A stretch of DNA of 64,000 nt from GCA-2706205 sp964215955 (GCA_964215955.1 CAXPDR010000038.1:1-64000), one strand, 5' to 3'; numbered from the stretch's first letter, positions 35,333 to 43,336 are shown. Notes: generated from the letters alone by a model not told the origin. Made by a program: numbers and translations.

Positions 35333-36206
35333 ATGTAATTTTTGTTACCTAACAAGTGAACAACTTGCAGATAAAAACAAACTTCCCCTTCACCTACTGG
35401 AAGCGAGGTTACTTGAACTTTCTTCGAAAGGAATAGTGGTTGATCACATTGACCTGTATGGAGGTGAAGTCGCACTTTTAGGAGATAACTATCTCTACGA
35501 ATTAGACTCTATTCTTAATAAATATTCATCTCCAACGATAAATATCATTACCAATCTTTCAAAAGTCGTGAACTACTTTAATGAAGATTACATAGATCTA
35601 TCAGTTAGTTTTGACTTTGAAGCAAGAGAACAGTCAGATAGAGTCTTAAATAATATCATTAAATTAAAAAAAGAAATTGCGATTCTAATGCTAGCTTCTC
35701 CTCAATTACTTAAGACGGATATAGACTTAATGATAAATACGTTTAACAGTATCGCGAATATTACAAGTGTCGAAATCAAACCCTATTCATCTAACCAAGC
35801 CAATCAACTAGGTATTTCCTTTAAGGAATATGAAATTTTTATTGAGAACTGGCTTAGAAAAACAAAGGATGCAAACTTTGAGTTCATTAATCGAAAACAG
35901 ATAAACCAAGCCATCCAGAAAAAAAACAATGCCTTTTCCGATGACCATATCTACATTACTCCTAACGGAAAGTATTCGGTACTGGAATTCGACGAAAACG
36001 AAGATGAATTTTTTCTTGAACTAAATAGTATAGAGGACTATTTCAAGTGGTGTGACAAAGAGAAAAACCGGGTCAAAAAGAACAAGTTTTGTAGTCACTG
36101 CGATTTTTTGGGACATTGCTTAACTGAGCATTACAGAACTGTCCATAGCCTTGATAACTCTTGTAATGGTTTTATTAATTTACTAAAAATGGAAGCTATC
36201 AAATGA
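35283..36206 (+). CDS. Radical SAM protein with short SPASM-like end
   Basis: A 307-residue protein. The cluster motif is LCNFRCNFCYLT, the SAM motif is LYGGEVALL, and a reduced C-terminal set is FCSHCDFLGHC and NSCNGF. It has fewer auxiliary cysteines than its neighbours, so it may carry one extra cluster. The ATG at 35283 lies 50 bp inside the previous gene and no other in-frame start precedes the cluster motif, so this long overlap appears real. Its stop overlaps the next start by 4 bp. Confidence 0.82.
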   Translation: MRKINISLNPTYLCNFRCNFCYLTSEQLADKNKLPLHLLEARLLELSSKGIVVDHIDLYGGEVALLGDNYLYELDSILNKYSSPTINIITNLSKVVNYFNEDYIDLSVSFDFEAREQSDRVLNNIIKLKKEIAILMLASPQLLKTDIDLMINTFNSIANITSVEIKPYSSNQANQLGISFKEYEIFIENWLRKTKDANFEFINRKQINQAIQKKNNAFSDDHIYITPNGKYSVLEFDENEDEFFLELNSIEDYFKWCDKEKNRVKKNKFCSHCDFLGHCLTEHYRTVHSLDNSCNGFINLLKMEAIK

Positions 36207-37723
36207 AAATTTTTATTGGATATGACAAAGAAGAAAAAACATCTTTTCATATGGCAGTTCAAAGTATAATTGAGAACTCTTCGAAACCCATTGAAATAGT
36301 CCCTTTAGTGAAGGACCAGATTGAAGTTTATCAAAGAAAAAGAACTAAACATGAGTCCTCAGATTTTTCTTTAACCAGATTCTTAGTTCCATTTCTATCC
36401 GATTACAAAGGATGGAGTTTATATTGTGATTGTGATTTTATTTTTAAAGAAGATATAACTAAACTATTTGACCTTTCTGATGATCAATTCTCAATTATGG
36501 TCTGTAAACACAATTACCAACCAAGTAGGAGCCAGAAAAAAATCTTTTTTCACCAAGAAAGGTATGAATTCAAAAACTGGTCAAGCCTGATTCTTTTTAA
36601 CAATTCAAAGTGCGGTAATCTGACTCCTGAGTACATCCATCATGCAAAAGGACTAGACCTACATCAATTCACATGGCTAAATCACCAAGATATTGGCTCA
36701 ATCCCCCTAAACTGGAATCACCTTGTTGATGAAAACAACCAGATTGAACCTGTTTACGGATATCACTTTACAAATGGTACCCCATTAACTGATCAATGCT
36801 CATCACCATATAATAAAATTTGGTATAATGCTTTCAAAGAATCAGGAATTTCCTCATCAACAATATTTCAAAAAGAAGAAAAGATCCCACGTTTTACCGA
36901 ATCTAGGCAAATAAAGCCCTTTGAACACAACAACATGCTTTTTACTCAAATCCCTCCAATGTTTAAAAATAGCAAACAAGATGCAGTTGATTATATTCAA
37001 CTTATCGAAGCAAATACTGGAGAAATTTTTCATCTGAAGTCTATCGATTGCTTTTATAAGAATATTAAAGCTGCATACCCATCTATACTATCACAATTCC
37101 TCGGTTCGTTTATAGCTAACAGTTTAGGCTTTGACACCCAGTCGTGCGAACTTATTGAAGTTGAAAAATCACTATGGTTATTAACTAAAGATATCCGAGG
37201 AACTAAAAGTATAGTTCAAATGGATCCAATTTATTACCTTACTGATAAAAAGATTGAAGCGACCGAATCTGATTTTTTTAAAATCTCAGATTGCTATGAA
37301 AGTTTGCTTGGTCGAAATATTGATCAGTTCCTGTTAGAAGTCTACCTACTAGACTTTCTCATGGCAAATACCTCTAGAGATGCTAGATCGTTCAGAGTTA
37401 TTTTTGATAATAACCAAAGAGAAATTATAAACTTAGATGGAAAGATTCATGACTTCTTAATAGAAAATAATTTTGGTTCTCATTATTTTATTCCAATAAA
37501 GGGAGCAAATAAATTAGATATAGATTTACTTTACAGTATTATAAAAAAGTTATCATTTGAATATCAAGCTATCAAATTTATAAACAAGATCAGTATTACG
37601 CCTATAGAAAGAGAAATTAAAGAAAATGTATTTTTCCCTAAGGAGTTTAAAAGTTCAGCTTTAAGCATCCTCCAGGAACAATACTCTCAATTGTTGACTT
37701 TGAAAAAATCTATTGTTTCATAA
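36203..37723 (+). CDS. GT8-like glycosyltransferase fused to HipA-like kinase fold
   Basis: A 506-residue two-domain protein. Residues 1-215 resemble bacterial GT8-type glycosyltransferases: FIGYDKEEKTSFHMAV at the start, the DXD metal motif D76-C-D78 in LYCDCDFIF, and a late HQDIGSIPLNWNHLV block. Residues 235-500 resemble the HipA/PI-kinase-like fold: LGSFIANSLGFDTQSCEL, then LLDFLMANTSRDARSFRVIF and INLDGKIHDF in place of the catalytic N-x-D-x-H-x-x-N and metal-binding D motifs. The catalytic His is replaced (RDARS), so kinase activity is uncertain. It is the last gene of the operon; a role in sugar or phosphate modification of the peptide is inferred. Confidence 0.65.
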   Translation: MKIFIGYDKEEKTSFHMAVQSIIENSSKPIEIVPLVKDQIEVYQRKRTKHESSDFSLTRFLVPFLSDYKGWSLYCDCDFIFKEDITKLFDLSDDQFSIMVCKHNYQPSRSQKKIFFHQERYEFKNWSSLILFNNSKCGNLTPEYIHHAKGLDLHQFTWLNHQDIGSIPLNWNHLVDENNQIEPVYGYHFTNGTPLTDQCSSPYNKIWYNAFKESGISSSTIFQKEEKIPRFTESRQIKPFEHNNMLFTQIPPMFKNSKQDAVDYIQLIEANTGEIFHLKSIDCFYKNIKAAYPSILSQFLGSFIANSLGFDTQSCELIEVEKSLWLLTKDIRGTKSIVQMDPIYYLTDKKIEATESDFFKISDCYESLLGRNIDQFLLEVYLLDFLMANTSRDARSFRVIFDNNQREIINLDGKIHDFLIENNFGSHYFIPIKGANKLDIDLLYSIIKKLSFEYQAIKFINKISITPIEREIKENVFFPKEFKSSALSILQEQYSQLLTLKKSIVS

Positions 37724-37780
37724 TTTCAGTTTTAAAATCCTCACTACCAACTCAGGCATATCTTTTCAAGTACTTACAAA

Positions 37781-37813
37781 ATGAAAGAGATTTTAGTTTG
37801 AGGTCTCTTTCAT
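37781..37813. other. Inverted repeat in the gap after the maturation operon
   Basis: ATGAAAGAGA (37781-37790) pairs perfectly with TCTCTTTCAT (37804-37813) around a 13-base loop. It has no U-run, so it is either a weak terminator for the preceding operon or an operator ahead of the DctP-like gene, whose ATG is 40 bp further on. Confidence 0.4.
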
Positions 37814-37852
37814 CTTTCATGAAAAGTGTTACACTAGAGAAAAGGAGAAATT

Positions 37853-38818
37853 ATGAAGTTTTTATTTTTAACCTCTTTTTTATTTTCAAGCTATTTATCT
37901 GCTAAGGAACCAGTCAAGGTAAAATGGGCCATAAATGAAGGCTTAAACCACCAAGTTACTGTGGCCAAAGAATTTGCAAAAGAGATGGAAAAAGAAAATA
38001 TTTTAGTTGAAATTCATTATTTCTCTGAAGATGAACAAGAACTCTACGATGGTCCTCTCAAGAATAAAAATTTTGATATGACTCAGAACTACAGCGCAAA
38101 ATTTTATGAGCAAGAAAAACGCTTAAAAATATGGGAGGTTCCTTTTTTATTTCGCTCTTCTGAACATATTGAAAACTTTATAGCGAGCCAAAGATCACAA
38201 GAAATACTTAATGGCTTGGATAATGAACACGAGAAGGCAATTACTTTTACTTTTGCTGGTGGCTTCTTGCATATGATTACACCAGAAAGATTAACCTCGT
38301 TTACCCAACTTAAAGGACAAAATTGTATATTCGATGATCGAAATTCATTTTATAAATATTTTTCCTCTCCACTTGGGATAAAATCAAATTTTGAAAATGA
38401 AGCTAAAGATTCTAAGTCAATGTGCCTTGAAGAACTTGGAGCAGAAATAAGACTTCACCTTATCCGCCACAACAATTTCTTTAACATAACTGGTCATAGA
38501 ATCATTTCTAGAGTCTTAAGAGTTTCAAATAAAATATTGAATAAAATGTCTGAAGCACAAAGAGAAAAATTTATTTCAAGTCTAAAAAAGTATACGAAAA
38601 AAGAAAGAATGATGGTCTATAAGGAGCTTGATTTAACTATCGAACGATTAAAGTTTAGACAAATCACACCAAATTTTTGGACTAATGAGATGAAAGATAA
38701 AGAAGTTCAGAAGTTGGATCATTTGATGCAAGCTTTCTACAAAGAAATAGGTTCAGAAATTGATTATGTAAAGGCTTTAAACCCAAAAGTTTATAAACCT
38801 AGATCTGCATCTAAATAA
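37853..38818 (+). CDS. DctP-like TRAP transporter substrate-binding protein (solitary)
   Basis: A 321-residue exported protein with a signal peptide MKFLFLTSFLFSSYLSAKEP. The mature part follows the DctP fold: VKVKWAINEGLNHQVTVAKEFAKEM, then FDMTQNYSAKFY and KIWEVPFLFRSSEHIENF, the block that in DctP reads LPFLF followed by a hinge. No TRAP membrane subunits are encoded in the window, and the start follows AAAGGAG. It may serve a distant permease or act as a free sensor. It meets the convergent kinase-like gene with no gap. Confidence 0.72.
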   Translation: MKFLFLTSFLFSSYLSAKEPVKVKWAINEGLNHQVTVAKEFAKEMEKENILVEIHYFSEDEQELYDGPLKNKNFDMTQNYSAKFYEQEKRLKIWEVPFLFRSSEHIENFIASQRSQEILNGLDNEHEKAITFTFAGGFLHMITPERLTSFTQLKGQNCIFDDRNSFYKYFSSPLGIKSNFENEAKDSKSMCLEELGAEIRLHLIRHNNFFNITGHRIISRVLRVSNKILNKMSEAQREKFISSLKKYTKKERMMVYKELDLTIERLKFRQITPNFWTNEMKDKEVQKLDHLMQAFYKEIGSEIDYVKALNPKVYKPRSASK

Positions 38819-39490
38819 TTACTTTCCCTGAAGTAAGTTGAGATCGTAGGATATATCATATTCTATTGATCTTAAGACCTTTTCGAATAAACGATCAAGT
38901 TCATGAGGACTCTCATCTAGCTTATTACGAATATATTGATCCCTAGAATAATCTACAAGTTCATCACTTAGTAAACTCACTTCATCAGTGCTCGAAACTT
39001 CTTTCAAATGTGAAATCACATTTGCTGGTAAATTAAGTTTAGAAAGAAGTTTAAAGGTTTTTTTTTCGTATTTCTTTAAAAAGTTTATAAAACCTAAATA
39101 AATTCTTTTCTCCTCTCTAGTAATAATTAAGAAATCAGAATAATAATCTATCATTTTAAAATTATTATTTGGACCGACAATAATATTTCCAGGGTGTGAA
39201 TCGCCATTAATCATAAGTATATAATCATCAAAATACATAATGCAGTTCTTTAATAACCAATTAAGAGAATCATTAAATTCTTTGACAAATAAATCTGGAA
39301 TCTCAAGACTACGAAATAAAATCTCATATAAAGACACTCCCTCAACATATTCAAGTTCATATTTAACAAATGGAAATTCATACTTCGTATTTAAAATTTT
39401 CTGGAGATAATTAGATTTTAAATTTATGGAATCAATGGGATAAGTATTATCATCTTTCAAGTTAACCAGTTTCTCATAGGTCTTTTTCAT
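38819..39490 (-). CDS. Truncated kinase-like (APH/ABC1) protein
   Basis: A 223-residue protein that keeps a phosphotransferase C-lobe. INGDSHPGNIIV gives the catalytic D97 and N102 of the H-G-D-x-H-x-x-N loop (His replaced by Asn at the first place), and KMIDYYSDF gives the metal-binding D115. A hinge-like segment (VKYELEYVEGVSLYEIL) precedes it, but only about 40 residues remain of the N-lobe, and the glycine loop and lysine are not seen. It may be a degraded or minimal kinase. It lies 15 bp downstream of the small exported-protein gene. Confidence 0.55.
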   Translation of the reverse strand: MKKTYEKLVNLKDDNTYPIDSINLKSNYLQKILNTKYEFPFVKYELEYVEGVSLYEILFRSLEIPDLFVKEFNDSLNWLLKNCIMYFDDYILMINGDSHPGNIIVGPNNNFKMIDYYSDFLIITREEKRIYLGFINFLKKYEKKTFKLLSKLNLPANVISHLKEVSSTDEVSLLSDELVDYSRDQYIRNKLDESPHELDRLFEKVLRSIEYDISYDLNLLQGK

Positions 39491-39505
39491 AGTGGAAATC
39501 GAAAA

Positions 39506-39832
39506 TTATGATAGATGCCAGCCATAATATGGCCCGAGGAATTGAAAATTATAATCACCAGACTCAGTAATAATCACTTCGTTCTCTTGTCCATTAATAA
39601 TTGAGTCTCGAGTGACAACTTTTATTGGTACTTGATCTTTAGAAAAGCTTAATGTCTCGACAGTTTCATAAATCATGGGATCATCAACTAAAAAATAAAC
39701 TTTTAGTTCCGGCTTATAAGGATAAACTCTTGAAATAAATCCGTTATTTAGTTCTTTTGCAATCAAACTAGGCATGGCCATGGATGCGATACTAAACGTA
39801 AAAAGTCTGGTTAATAATTCTCTTCTTTTCAT
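39506..39832 (-). CDS. Small exported protein, Tat-like signal
   Basis: A 108-residue protein beginning MKRRELLTRLFTFSIASMAM, with a twin arginine followed by a hydrophobic stretch and cleavage near IAKE. The RR-E-L-L sequence departs from the S-R-R-x-F-L-K consensus, so Sec export is also possible. The mature 80 residues are beta-rich and end in GPYYGWHLS. I do not recognise it. It is divergent from the peptidase-G2-like gene, 61 bp away. Confidence 0.55.
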   Translation of the reverse strand: MKRRELLTRLFTFSIASMAMPSLIAKELNNGFISRVYPYKPELKVYFLVDDPMIYETVETLSFSKDQVPIKVVTRDSIINGQENEVIITESGDYNFQFLGPYYGWHLS

Positions 39833-39893
39833 AATTCCTCAACCTATTATATCATTATACTAGAAATAACTAAAACTCAAAAAGGAATGAAAT

Positions 39894-40562
39894 ATGGCAG
39901 CTGCTGATATCCCATCAAAAGTTCAATCCAATGCCCCTTGGCTCAAGCCTGTTGAAATAAATGATAGCACGAGTACAAGCGCTGGAGACATCACTAATTG
40001 GGAAGTTTCTGCCTCAGACTTTAGTACTCCAGCAGGTACAAATAGAGCCTATGGATTAGCAATTACAACGAAATCAGAACAACTAAAAGCGGATCCAGAT
40101 GATAGAGAGGTAAAAGGACATTTCATTGCAGAAAAAATCTGGAATGCAGTATGGAATGATTATGCCGATTTACAACTTTTAAATGATGAATATATTCCAG
40201 GGAAAGCTTATATTGATACCTTAGACGGTGCAAAACTCTGTACACAAAGATGCCAAATGTCTGTAATAGGAATTGCGTCTGATACTTTTGCTCATGCAGT
40301 TGGAAAAAGATCTGATATTAAACAGCTTCCTATTGCAGTTGCTGGCTGGGTCCTCGCTTTTGTGGATAAAGAATATCCGTGTGGAACTCCACTCACTAAT
40401 GATGAAAATGGAAATCTCACAGAGATGACTTTAGAAGAAAAGCGGAATTATCCTGAAAGATTAATTGGTATTTATAAAAGAAAAGAAATGGAAAAGGAAT
40501 TTGGACCTGAAAAATCCAATAAGATTAAAGTTAATGGTAGACATTGGATTAAGGTTAAGTGA
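39894..40562 (+). CDS. Peptidase G2-like (IMC) domain protein
   Basis: A 222-residue soluble protein without signal peptide. The segment DTLDGAKLCTQRCQMSVIGIASDT, followed by QLPIAVAGWVLAFVDKEYPCG and a last strand NKIKVNGRHWIKVK, resembles the intramolecular-chaperone autoproteolytic domain (Peptidase_G2) of phage neck appendages and tail spikes, where a small beta-domain checks and cuts itself. I see no clear catalytic pair, so this is a structural resemblance. The stop overlaps the next gene by 1 base (TGATG), which encodes another tail-fibre chaperone domain. Confidence 0.45.
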   Translation: MAAADIPSKVQSNAPWLKPVEINDSTSTSAGDITNWEVSASDFSTPAGTNRAYGLAITTKSEQLKADPDDREVKGHFIAEKIWNAVWNDYADLQLLNDEYIPGKAYIDTLDGAKLCTQRCQMSVIGIASDTFAHAVGKRSDIKQLPIAVAGWVLAFVDKEYPCGTPLTNDENGNLTEMTLEEKRNYPERLIGIYKRKEMEKEFGPEKSNKIKVNGRHWIKVK

Positions 40563-41620
40563 TGAGAAGTTTGAAACAAATTTTTTCAAACCAAAAAGGT
40601 ATGAGTTTAGTTGAAGTTGTCGTCGCTGCTGCCCTGGCCATATTAGTTAGTATAGGGGTTATGAAAATTCAACAAACAACGACTAAATCAAGTATAAAAG
40701 CGACCAGTGATTTCGAATATAATAGCCTTAGAAACTATATTAAATCGACAATAGCCAATGGGGGTAATTGTACTCAAACCTTTAAAGAAAACGGCTATGA
40801 ATATGATTCAGACTATCAAACCAGTACAACTGATACATTTACCTTAGTTAAATCAACTACATATGATGAAACTACAGATACCTATTCAATTGATAATAAA
40901 GATGAAATTCCAGTTGGAGATGAATCAGCACCAATTCCAGGTTTTAATAATTGGGCGATGATGGAAGTTGGAATAGAAGCTCTTAGGGACCAAGTTGTAG
41001 GTACAGATGGGACGATTAGAGGTGTTTGTCTTATGGAATTTACTATCAAAAGAGTGGAACGACTAACTTCTAAAAATACTTTTGGTGCCCCAGATAAAAA
41101 ATTTAAAATAGAAACATCCTGCCACTTAAATAAAGATGGTGATGAATTCAAATATTGTATTGAAAACGAAGCAACAACCGTCGGATTTTGGAGATTAATT
41201 GATACAGGAGTACTAACGAGTGGAATTGAATATGCTCATGACATCCATGTAGGTGGATTTATCACCACCGATCAAGCTGTTGTAGTTCAATCAGATGAAA
41301 GAATAAAAAAAGAGTTTGAAGAAATCCCTAGAGTTTCAGAGAGCCTTGAAGAAATAAGTGGATACTACTATTTTATGCGCCATGAAGAGTTTCCAAATAA
41401 GAACTATTCGGACAAAAGACAAATTGGAGTTATAGCTCAGGAAATTGAAAAGATTTATCCAGAGGCAGTTATAGAGGGCTCTGATGGAATTAAGGCCGTC
41501 AATTATCAAATGTTGGTTCCTGTACTTATTCAAGCTCATAAAGAACAAGAAGAAAAAATTAAAGAACAACAACGTAGATTGGACAATCTTGAGAAAAAAC
41601 TAAATAAGCTTTTAAATTAA
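40562..41620 (+). CDS. Prepilin-like protein fused to Peptidase S74 chaperone domain
   Basis: A 352-residue protein from the ATG at 40562 (the GTG one codon earlier overlaps the previous stop). At residues 13-40 lies a type IV prepilin signal: KGMSLVEVVVAAALAILVSI, with cleavage after G and the conserved Glu at +5. Residues 60-230 are a beta-rich pilin-like domain with cysteines. The C-terminus is a tail-fibre S74 domain: SDERIKKEFEEI, RQIGVIAQEIEKIYPEAV and VNYQMLVPVLIQAHKE, followed by a coiled coil. S74 domains normally trimerise phage fibres and then self-cleave. Confidence 0.75.
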   Translation: MRSLKQIFSNQKGMSLVEVVVAAALAILVSIGVMKIQQTTTKSSIKATSDFEYNSLRNYIKSTIANGGNCTQTFKENGYEYDSDYQTSTTDTFTLVKSTTYDETTDTYSIDNKDEIPVGDESAPIPGFNNWAMMEVGIEALRDQVVGTDGTIRGVCLMEFTIKRVERLTSKNTFGAPDKKFKIETSCHLNKDGDEFKYCIENEATTVGFWRLIDTGVLTSGIEYAHDIHVGGFITTDQAVVVQSDERIKKEFEEIPRVSESLEEISGYYYFMRHEEFPNKNYSDKRQIGVIAQEIEKIYPEAVIEGSDGIKAVNYQMLVPVLIQAHKEQEEKIKEQQRRLDNLEKKLNKLLN

Positions 41621-41623
41621 TAA

Positions 41624-42172
41624 TTAGATTTTAAAAGAGCTTTTGTCTTCATGAGATCCATTGATAGTTATCACTTTCACATCTGTTTCTAAACTTGAGA
41701 CTCCATGAACAAAGCTCTTATTTGTTATATTCATTAAGCAGACGAGTCCAGTTGTTACCTTCTTAGATTTTATAAGCTCTTTATCTTCAAGCTTCATTCC
41801 GTATAAAAACTCTCTGCCTTTGAATTCTTCATGTTCACAAACCCAAAATAAGATTTGAAAATCGCCCTGATCTTTAACGTCATTATGTAGGTTGAGAGAT
41901 TCATTCTTTTTAAAAATATGAGCACTAAAGAATAGGTCATCAACAAAGTCGGTGAGATCTTCCTCACTTCTTAACCAGTCTTTTACATCATTTTCTAATT
42001 CTTTAGAGATTCTTGGAATCGCCCACTTACTATCAGTTCCGTCATCTGATGGAAAATAAGAGAATTCAAGCTCTAGGATTCTTTTAACTAAATCTATTGG
42101 CATTTCAGGTTGAAAAAATAAAAATCCTTCAACTTGTAACTGATAGAGAATAAAGTCTTTTCTATTCTCCAC
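41624..42172 (-). CDS. 2OG-Fe(II) oxygenase-like protein
   Basis: A 182-residue protein with a double-stranded beta-helix. LNLHNDVKD supplies H96 and D98, and FVHGVSS supplies H156 of a facial triad, with FQILFWVCEHEEFKGREFLYG as the typical strand and GRE turn between. The arginine after the second His is missing (VKVITING), so 2OG binding may differ. It overlaps the TonB-like gene by 11 bp and is therefore translated with it. It meets the convergent pilin/S74 gene with a 3-bp gap, so these genes may work together. Confidence 0.62.
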   Translation of the reverse strand: MENRKDFILYQLQVEGFLFFQPEMPIDLVKRILELEFSYFPSDDGTDSKWAIPRISKELENDVKDWLRSEEDLTDFVDDLFFSAHIFKKNESLNLHNDVKDQGDFQILFWVCEHEEFKGREFLYGMKLEDKELIKSKKVTTGLVCLMNITNKSFVHGVSSLETDVKVITINGSHEDKSSFKI

Positions 42173-43316
42173 AAAAGCTCGTATCCCCTACTGAATCAAT
42201 TTTTTCTTGTTGGATTGTAGTACAATCAAACTCTGAATCAAGTTGGGCAAAAGGATAACATTCAATACTTACTCGCGATTGCTTATTCCATGAGTAGTTT
42301 TGTCGACACTGATCAAATGTTTTAACTTCAACGCAGGCCCAATGCTTTCCTTTACAATTATAAACAAGACCTCGTCCTATATTATCATAAGATGGAGCCG
42401 ATACAGGATTTACAATTTCAACTAAGCGTTGCTGTTCTTTTTCATCTGCAATTTTAGACTCTAATTCTTTTAATAATTTTCTGGTCAAATCATCCCCATC
42501 ACTCCCTGAATTTAATTCGTTTGAGACAGTAGTATCAACTTTAAATTCATCCGTATTTTGAAATGGGTTATCTTGGTTTGTATTATTCTCTTCCTCAGCA
42601 TTTTCTTGTGACTCTTCTGGAGCTTCAACTGGTTCTGGCCTCATATCCATATTTTCATTATCAACAACTGGTTCTGCTTCCACAGCAGGTTCCGGTTCTG
42701 GCATAGGCTCTGGTTCAACAACTGGTTCCGGCTCAGGCATAGGCTCTGGTTCAGCAACTGGTTCCAGCTCTGGCATTGGCTCTGGTTCCGCAACCGGTTC
42801 AGGTTCTGGCATCGGTTCAGGCTCAGTAACTGGTTCAGGTTGAGGCATTGGCTCCGGCTCAGCAACTGGTTCAGGTTTTCTTTCTACTTTTTTAGATGGA
42901 GTATTTTTTTTCTTTGTAGGCCGTTCTTTTTTGGCTACAGGCTCCGGTGTCTCCGGTTTTGGTTCTTCAGTTTCCATCAAAAGAACTGCAACTATTATAA
43001 AAATAGCAATCGCATGAACGGGTTTTAATTGGATCTTTCTCTTTTTCTTTTTAGAGTCTCCCTCTTCTCCATCCTCGTCTTCGTCTTCTTCCTCGTCTTC
43101 TTCCTCATCTTCCTCTTCATCATCATCTTCATCGTCTTTTTTTGAAGACTTTTTTAAGCTTAAACCTTTAAGCTTCTCTATTTTACTCTTAACAATATCA
43201 ACTAAAGAGGACTTTTCTTCGTCTTCATCATCTTCGTCTTTTAGCTCTTCATCATACTCCTCAATGGAAATATCTTCTTCTAGATCAAATTCATCAGTTT
43301 CTTCATCTTTGCTGAT
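42162..43316 (-). CDS. TonB-like acidic/EP-repeat membrane protein, probable AUC start
   Basis: The frame is open to 43359, but no ATG, GTG or TTG occurs before a TTG at 42980 that would cut off the membrane helix. An ATC at 43316 lies exactly 7 bases after AGGAG (43328-43324) and gives MSKDEETDEFDLEED as N-terminus. That makes 384 residues: a very acidic cytoplasmic region (1-95), KKKRKIQ, a helix HAIAIFIIVAVLL, then a periplasmic region with Glu-Pro repeats and a C-terminal domain with six cysteines (NCKGKHWACVEV, DQCRQN, IECYPF, FDCTT, FCGE). The layout is TonB-like, but no TonB domain is visible. Confidence 0.6.
   Translation of the reverse strand: MSKDEETDEFDLEEDISIEEYDEELKDEDDEDEEKSSLVDIVKSKIEKLKGLSLKKSSKKDDEDDDEEEDEEEDEEEDEDEDGEEGDSKKKKRKIQLKPVHAIAIFIIVAVLLMETEEPKPETPEPVAKKERPTKKKNTPSKKVERKPEPVAEPEPMPQPEPVTEPEPMPEPEPVAEPEPMPELEPVAEPEPMPEPEPVVEPEPMPEPEPAVEAEPVVDNENMDMRPEPVEAPEESQENAEEENNTNQDNPFQNTDEFKVDTTVSNELNSGSDGDDLTRKLLKELESKIADEKEQQRLVEIVNPVSAPSYDNIGRGLVYNCKGKHWACVEVKTFDQCRQNYSWNKQSRVSIECYPFAQLDSEFDCTTIQQEKIDSVGDTSFCGE
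42693..42872 (-). repeat. Tandem 36-bp repeat, five units, encoding EPVAEPEPMPEP
   Basis: Five consecutive 12-residue units read EPVAEPEPMPQP, EPVTEPEPMPEP, EPVAEPEPMPEL, EPVAEPEPMPEP and EPVVEPEPMPEP, with a sixth partial unit. The codons vary between units. It is a stiff Pro/Glu spacer in the periplasmic part of the membrane protein, so it is a coding repeat and not a CRISPR. Confidence 0.85.
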
Positions 43317-43336
43317 AGGAAGACTCCTAGTTAACC

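Noticed and set aside
26675..37723. Assignment to the named His-Xaa-Ser (HxsABCD) system
   Set aside because: The tail has H-x-S units, but no HxsD-like protein is visible and the five radical SAM enzymes do not fit a simple HxsB/HxsC pair. The match is conceptual only.
39894..41620. Prophage or tailocin
   Set aside because: Only two phage-fibre chaperone-like domains occur. No capsid, tail, lysis, integrase or terminase genes are around them.
42693..42872. Repeat array as a CRISPR
   Set aside because: The 36-bp units are contiguous without spacers and keep one protein frame (EPVAEPEPMPEP).
42840..43028. Plus-strand open frame rich in Arg, Phe and Trp
   Set aside because: It is the antisense shadow of the EP-repeat and membrane-helix codons and has no ribosome site.
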